NCBI GenBank assembly: GCA_964545245.1
Contig: CAZJFC010000025.1
Span: 1 to 26,373 of the forward strand
Length of the DNA stretch: 26,373 nt
Source of the DNA: CAZJFC01 sp964545245
GTDB taxonomy: Bacteria > Pseudomonadota > Alphaproteobacteria > Rickettsiales > 21-14-0-20-44-7
Reading direction: 5' to 3'
The translations under genes were made by a program, and so were the position numbers. The notes beneath the pieces are model-generated. The model was not told the origin of the DNA, did no database searches, and saw only the letters and a program-made list of their open reading frames with translations. This document shows, piece after piece, positions 24,139 to 26,373 of the stretch; the stretch's first letter is position 1, and every line of letters begins with the position of its first letter.

Positions 24139-25134
24139 ATGTGGATGGTGCGTTGCGATGGTGGCCAGTTAGCTGAGACTTTTCTGGAACAGGGAATGGT
24201 GTCGGTTGGTTGGCATGATGTTGGCTCTCTACAGAGCCTAAAGACACGCGAGCGGGTAATCGAAAAGGTTAAACAGACCTATCCTGAATATAAGCCAATG
24301 AAGGCAGTAAATAGCGGCAGTCAGCTTTTCAAAGTTGCATCCGGCATAAAAACCGGTGATCGAGTCATGACCTACGACCCTTCCAAGCGGATTTACCATA
24401 TAGGTCGTGTAACAGGTGACTATACGTTCGATAGCACTGCACAGGATGCAACAGCACATAGGCGTAAAGTTGCATGGGAGTCGCAGCTTGAACGCGATAA
24501 GTTATCTGTACCAACCAAAAATTCGTTAGGCTCTACACTGAGTGTTTTTGAAGTTTCTGATGGTGCTGAGCAAGAAATTGACGCCCTGCTAAGCGGTAAG
24601 CCTGTGAAAATCGAACAGGCTGAGGCCTATGCATCAGCAGAAATTGCTAGCGATACCAAAGATTTGCTGGAAGAGCTAAAATCCAAGGCGCGTGAGTTTA
24701 TTAAAGACCGCTTGATTGCACTGGATTGGGATGACATGCAGGAATTGGTTGCAGGTGCGCTGCGTGCAATGGGATATAAGACGCGCATATCACCGCCGGG
24801 GACAGACCGGGGTAAGGACATTGTCGCATCACCAGATGGGCTTGGGTTAGAACAGCCTCGTATTGTCGTAGAGGTAAAACACCGGCCTAACCAGCAAATG
24901 GGTTCTCAGGAAATCCGCAGTTTCCTCGGAGGCCGCCATAAGGATGACAAAGGCTTATATGTCAGCACTGGCGGCTTCTCTAAAGATGCAAAATATGAAG
25001 CCGACCGCGCTTCCATTCCTCTGACGTTGATGGATATCGACAATCTGGTTGAACTGGTGATCGAAAACTACGAGAGCATGGATATGGAAACTCGCAGTCT
25101 TCTGCCACTCGTTAAAATCTACTGGCCATCATAA
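24139..25134 (+). CDS. Mrr-family endonuclease with EVE-like N-terminal domain
   Basis: A 331-residue predicted type IV-like endonuclease. Residues about 1-145 (MWMVRCDGGQ, then VSVGWHDVG, KTGDRVMTYDPSKRIYHIGRV and a later NSLGSTLSVFEV) look like the EVE/PUA-like module that in some restriction enzymes reads modified bases. Residues about 195-310 form an Mrr catalytic domain: DWDDMQELVAGALRAMGY, GTDRGKDIV (Asp227), VVEVK (Glu245, Lys247) and the later STGGFSKDA. All catalytic positions are present. AAGGAG lies 8 nt before the chosen ATG; an ATG 4 nt earlier is out of frame. It is the last gene of the hsd-avs operon, 14 nt after avs. It should cut DNA carrying a foreign modification; the target is unknown. 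Confidence 0.85.
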   Translation: MWMVRCDGGQLAETFLEQGMVSVGWHDVGSLQSLKTRERVIEKVKQTYPEYKPMKAVNSGSQLFKVASGIKTGDRVMTYDPSKRIYHIGRVTGDYTFDSTAQDATAHRRKVAWESQLERDKLSVPTKNSLGSTLSVFEVSDGAEQEIDALLSGKPVKIEQAEAYASAEIASDTKDLLEELKSKAREFIKDRLIALDWDDMQELVAGALRAMGYKTRISPPGTDRGKDIVASPDGLGLEQPRIVVEVKHRPNQQMGSQEIRSFLGGRHKDDKGLYVSTGGFSKDAKYEADRASIPLTLMDIDNLVELVIENYESMDMETRSLLPLVKIYWPS

Positions 25135-25230
25135 TTAAAGATGCGGTTTATTTTTTCTTCTCTCAAGGTACTATTAGTACCGAAATCCGGATAAAAATAA
25201 ACTCTGCCGCCTTCAAGCTACTGAAAAACC

Positions 25231-25267
25231 AAAACACCGTTGATTGCAGCTGCACGGCTGTTATTCA
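25231..25267 (+). promoter_or_regulatory. Island promoter motif, copy 2 (DUF3768 gene)
   Basis: AAAACACCG (25231-25239), TTGATT as -35 (25240-25245), GCAGCTGCAC at the start of a 16-nt spacer, and TATTCA as -10 (25262-25267). The DUF3768 start is 37 nt downstream with GGGGAT as ribosome-binding site. Confidence 0.65.
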
Positions 25268-25303
25268 TGAAAGCAGTTAAGCAACTGTTTTTATGGGGAT
25301 AAT

Positions 25304-25654
25304 ATGGCGGTGGATGTAGTGGATAGGGTGGAATACCGCACGCGCATAGCCCAACTGAATGACCGGCTGCGGCAGACCTTCTGGGGTGGGAAGGTGATGA
25401 CCACGCCGGGAGTGAATGAGCTGCCGGAGGAGTTGCAGGCAGCGCTATTCCGGGCGGTGGCAGAGTATGATGAATTCACGCCGGATAATGATCCGCACGG
25501 CGAGCGGGATTTCGGGTGCATCACCATCGCCGGTGAGAAATTCTTCTGGAAGATTTCGTATTACGACGCCCGGATGGAATATGGCTCGGATGATCCGGCC
25601 AACCCGGAAATGACCACCCGCGTGCTCACCATTATGCGCGCGGATGAATACTGA
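25304..25654 (+). CDS. DUF3768 domain-containing protein
   Basis: A 116-residue cytosolic protein that I recognise as DUF3768. Characteristic segments are RIAQLNDRLRQTFWGGKV, a LPEELQAALFRAV helix, the highly conserved EFTPDNDPHGERDFG, FFWKISYYD and TTRVLTIMRADEY at the C terminus. Members are frequent in alphaproteobacterial plasmids and integrative elements, near replication, transfer or regulatory genes. The biochemical function is not known. Full length and no lesions. It has its own copy of the repeated island promoter, and its last codons overlap a possible small ORF. Confidence 0.85.
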   Translation: MAVDVVDRVEYRTRIAQLNDRLRQTFWGGKVMTTPGVNELPEELQAALFRAVAEYDEFTPDNDPHGERDFGCITIAGEKFFWKISYYDARMEYGSDDPANPEMTTRVLTIMRADEY

Positions 25655-25778
25655 AAAACGCGTCTACCCCCTCGAACTTTGCCCTTACCCCATCGAAAAC
25701 ACGCACTTCATGCACGAAAGTGACGGTAAAATCTTCGACGCGATGTGTGCCGCAACGCCTGACGACACATGGCGATAA
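25644..25778 (+). CDS. Possible 44-residue protein overlapping the DUF3768 gene end
   Basis: An ATG inside the last codons of the DUF3768 gene opens a 44-codon frame to TAA at 25776. The product begins MNTEKRVYPLELCPYPIENT and has a protein-like, acidic composition (HESDGKIFDAM, ATPDDTWR). It has third-position G/C bias similar to its neighbour. The 11-nt overlap is what coupled translation would use. I know no family for it. It is too short to be sure, and the antisense frame over the same bases is open too, but that one reads less like protein. Confidence 0.4.
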   Translation: MNTEKRVYPLELCPYPIENTHFMHESDGKIFDAMCAATPDDTWR

Positions 25779-25792
25779 CAACGTGTGCAGGT

Positions 25793-25877
25793 CATTTCGC
25801 TTTTTTGCATGACCCATTTCGTTTTTTGTTTTGGGGTTTTCTTTATTTCTCATAGGGATGCGCCGAAAAAAACGAAA
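25793..25877. repeat. T-tract direct and inverted repeats
   Basis: CATTTCGCTTTTTTG (25793-25807) is repeated nearly exactly as CATTTCGTTTTTTG (25815-25828), 22 bp apart. An 11-bp inverted match AAAAAACGAAA follows at 25867-25877, with a further CGAAACG. Two-turn spacing and A/T-tracts are seen at protein-binding control regions and transfer origins. Between 25779 and 25986 I see no convincing gene. Confidence 0.4.
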
Positions 25878-25954
25878 CGAAACGCAACTTTTGCAGCTGG
25901 CGCTGGGCAAATCCCGCGCTCGCGGCGTACCCGTGAGGGGGTGGTCTGGAAGGA

Positions 25955-25971
25955 CCCGTTATTCCTAATAA
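25955..25971 (-). terminator. Short hairpin after the ImmA/IrrE-like gene
   Basis: CGTTATT and AATAACG are perfect 7-bp arms with a 3-nt loop, 16 nt past the minus-strand stop. There is no T-run after it, so termination is only a guess. Confidence 0.35.
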
Positions 25972-25986
25972 CGTTGAATTGGCTGC

Positions 25987-26373
25987 TTATTTAACGACGC
26001 GCAGATGAGAGGGGTGCGATGGTTTGCCCTTTGGTACATCTGGCTTCTGGATGATATTCATCATAACCAGACCAAACACCAACGACTCAATCTCACTGCT
26101 GTAAATGTTAATATCACGGGCAATGCGCTCTTTATTCAGGCCATCTTTCCACAGCTCGCTAAACACCATCTCCCAGATTTTTGACTGCTCTCGCTCTATC
26201 CCTTCCGGCTCGTTTCTATGGTAGCCCTTTTTAGAGATTTCTATGCAGAGCGTTCGATAATGCCAATCTGTGAGAATACCAAGTTTATGCATGCGATATG
26301 CCAATGCCGCCAGCGACACTCCCCATTTTTTCTTTAACTTGATAAGGGAGGATATGGTCGGGAACCGTGGCTC
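25987..26373 (-). CDS. ImmA/IrrE family metallo-endopeptidase, C-terminal part (cut by window edge)
   Basis: The frame is open through the window edge and gives about 128 residues of the C-terminal part. The segment FPTISSLIKLKKKWGVSLAA followed by LAYRMHKLGILTDWHYRTL is the conserved region that follows the HEXXH metallopeptidase domain in many ImmA/IrrE proteins; the tail ends HLRVVK. The GTG at 26319 is an internal valine and not the start, since upstream codons match the family. Relatives cleave a phage or ICE-type repressor and so switch on excision and transfer genes; they are often fused to or paired with an XRE domain. The catalytic domain lies outside the window. Confidence 0.75.
   Translation of the reverse strand, partial: EPRFPTISSLIKLKKKWGVSLAALAYRMHKLGILTDWHYRTLCIEISKKGYHRNEPEGIEREQSKIWEMVFSELWKDGLNKERIARDINIYSSEIESLVFGLVMMNIIQKPDVPKGKPSHPSHLRVVK

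Noticed and set aside
25632..25910. 92-codon minus-strand frame over the DUF3768 end
   Set aside because: Low protein-like character, no ribosome-binding site, and it crosses the repeat region. The plus-strand 44-codon frame is more plausible.
1..26373. CRISPR array or rRNA genes
   Set aside because: No regularly spaced 25-40-bp repeats and no rRNA-like sequence were seen anywhere in the window.

Overview
The window looks like part of an alphaproteobacterial chromosome, moderate confidence. The clues are a DUF3768 gene, an ImmA/IrrE gene, and dispersed palindromes of the GTCATTGCGAG...CTCGCAATGAC and TTCCCGCC..GGCGGGAA types. I cannot assign a genus.

Left part (1-6.7 kb) is ordinary chromosome-like sequence. 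It holds a PLP-dependent threonine/serine dehydratase with an upstream YoaK-family membrane protein, a divergent class I glutamine-amidotransferase-like (peptidase C26/PuuD-like) hydrolase, a small secreted protein, a Gly-rich membrane-anchored protein, and a 666-residue surface protein that joins an inverse-autotransporter (intimin/invasin-type) barrel to a beta-helix-like passenger.

Middle part (6.7-9.8 kb) is visibly AT-rich. It holds a YwqK/MORN-like lipoprotein, a secreted protein with a duplicated four-cysteine unit, a TPR-like lipoprotein and a decayed OLD-family ATPase/nuclease. It ends at the 3' half of a tRNA-Ser(UGA) gene (9838-9895, minus strand). That half-tRNA is the usual scar of tyrosine-recombinase integration. 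Its orientation puts the inserted element to its right, running past the end of the window.

Right part (9.9-26.4 kb) is therefore read as a genomic island rich in defence genes. Next to the att site are phased TGTCCC/GGGACA hexamers and a long hairpin. Then come an unknown gene, an XRE regulator coupled to a 190-residue protein, an AbiEi/AbiEii toxin-antitoxin pair with a perfect inverted-repeat operator on its promoter, and a metallophosphoesterase pseudogene. The core is a tightly coupled operon: small HTH protein - hsdR - hsdM - hsdS (half size, one target-recognition domain) - a 1607-residue Avs-type STAND NTPase with an N-terminal Mrr/PD-(D/E)XK-like nuclease - an Mrr-family endonuclease with an EVE-like N-terminal domain. 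The first five genes overlap by 1-4 nt, so the phage sensor is built into the type I restriction operon. The island continues with DUF3768, a possible 44-residue overlapping ORF, and a partial ImmA/IrrE metallopeptidase.

Three separate island transcription units (XRE pair, metallophosphoesterase, DUF3768) start with near-identical promoters: AAAACACC, a -35-like hexamer, GCAGCTG, then a -10 at a constant 16-nt spacing. This suggests an island-specific regulon. I consider the Avs-in-RM operon and this repeated promoter the most interesting items. All functions are read from motifs by eye; no database search was run.
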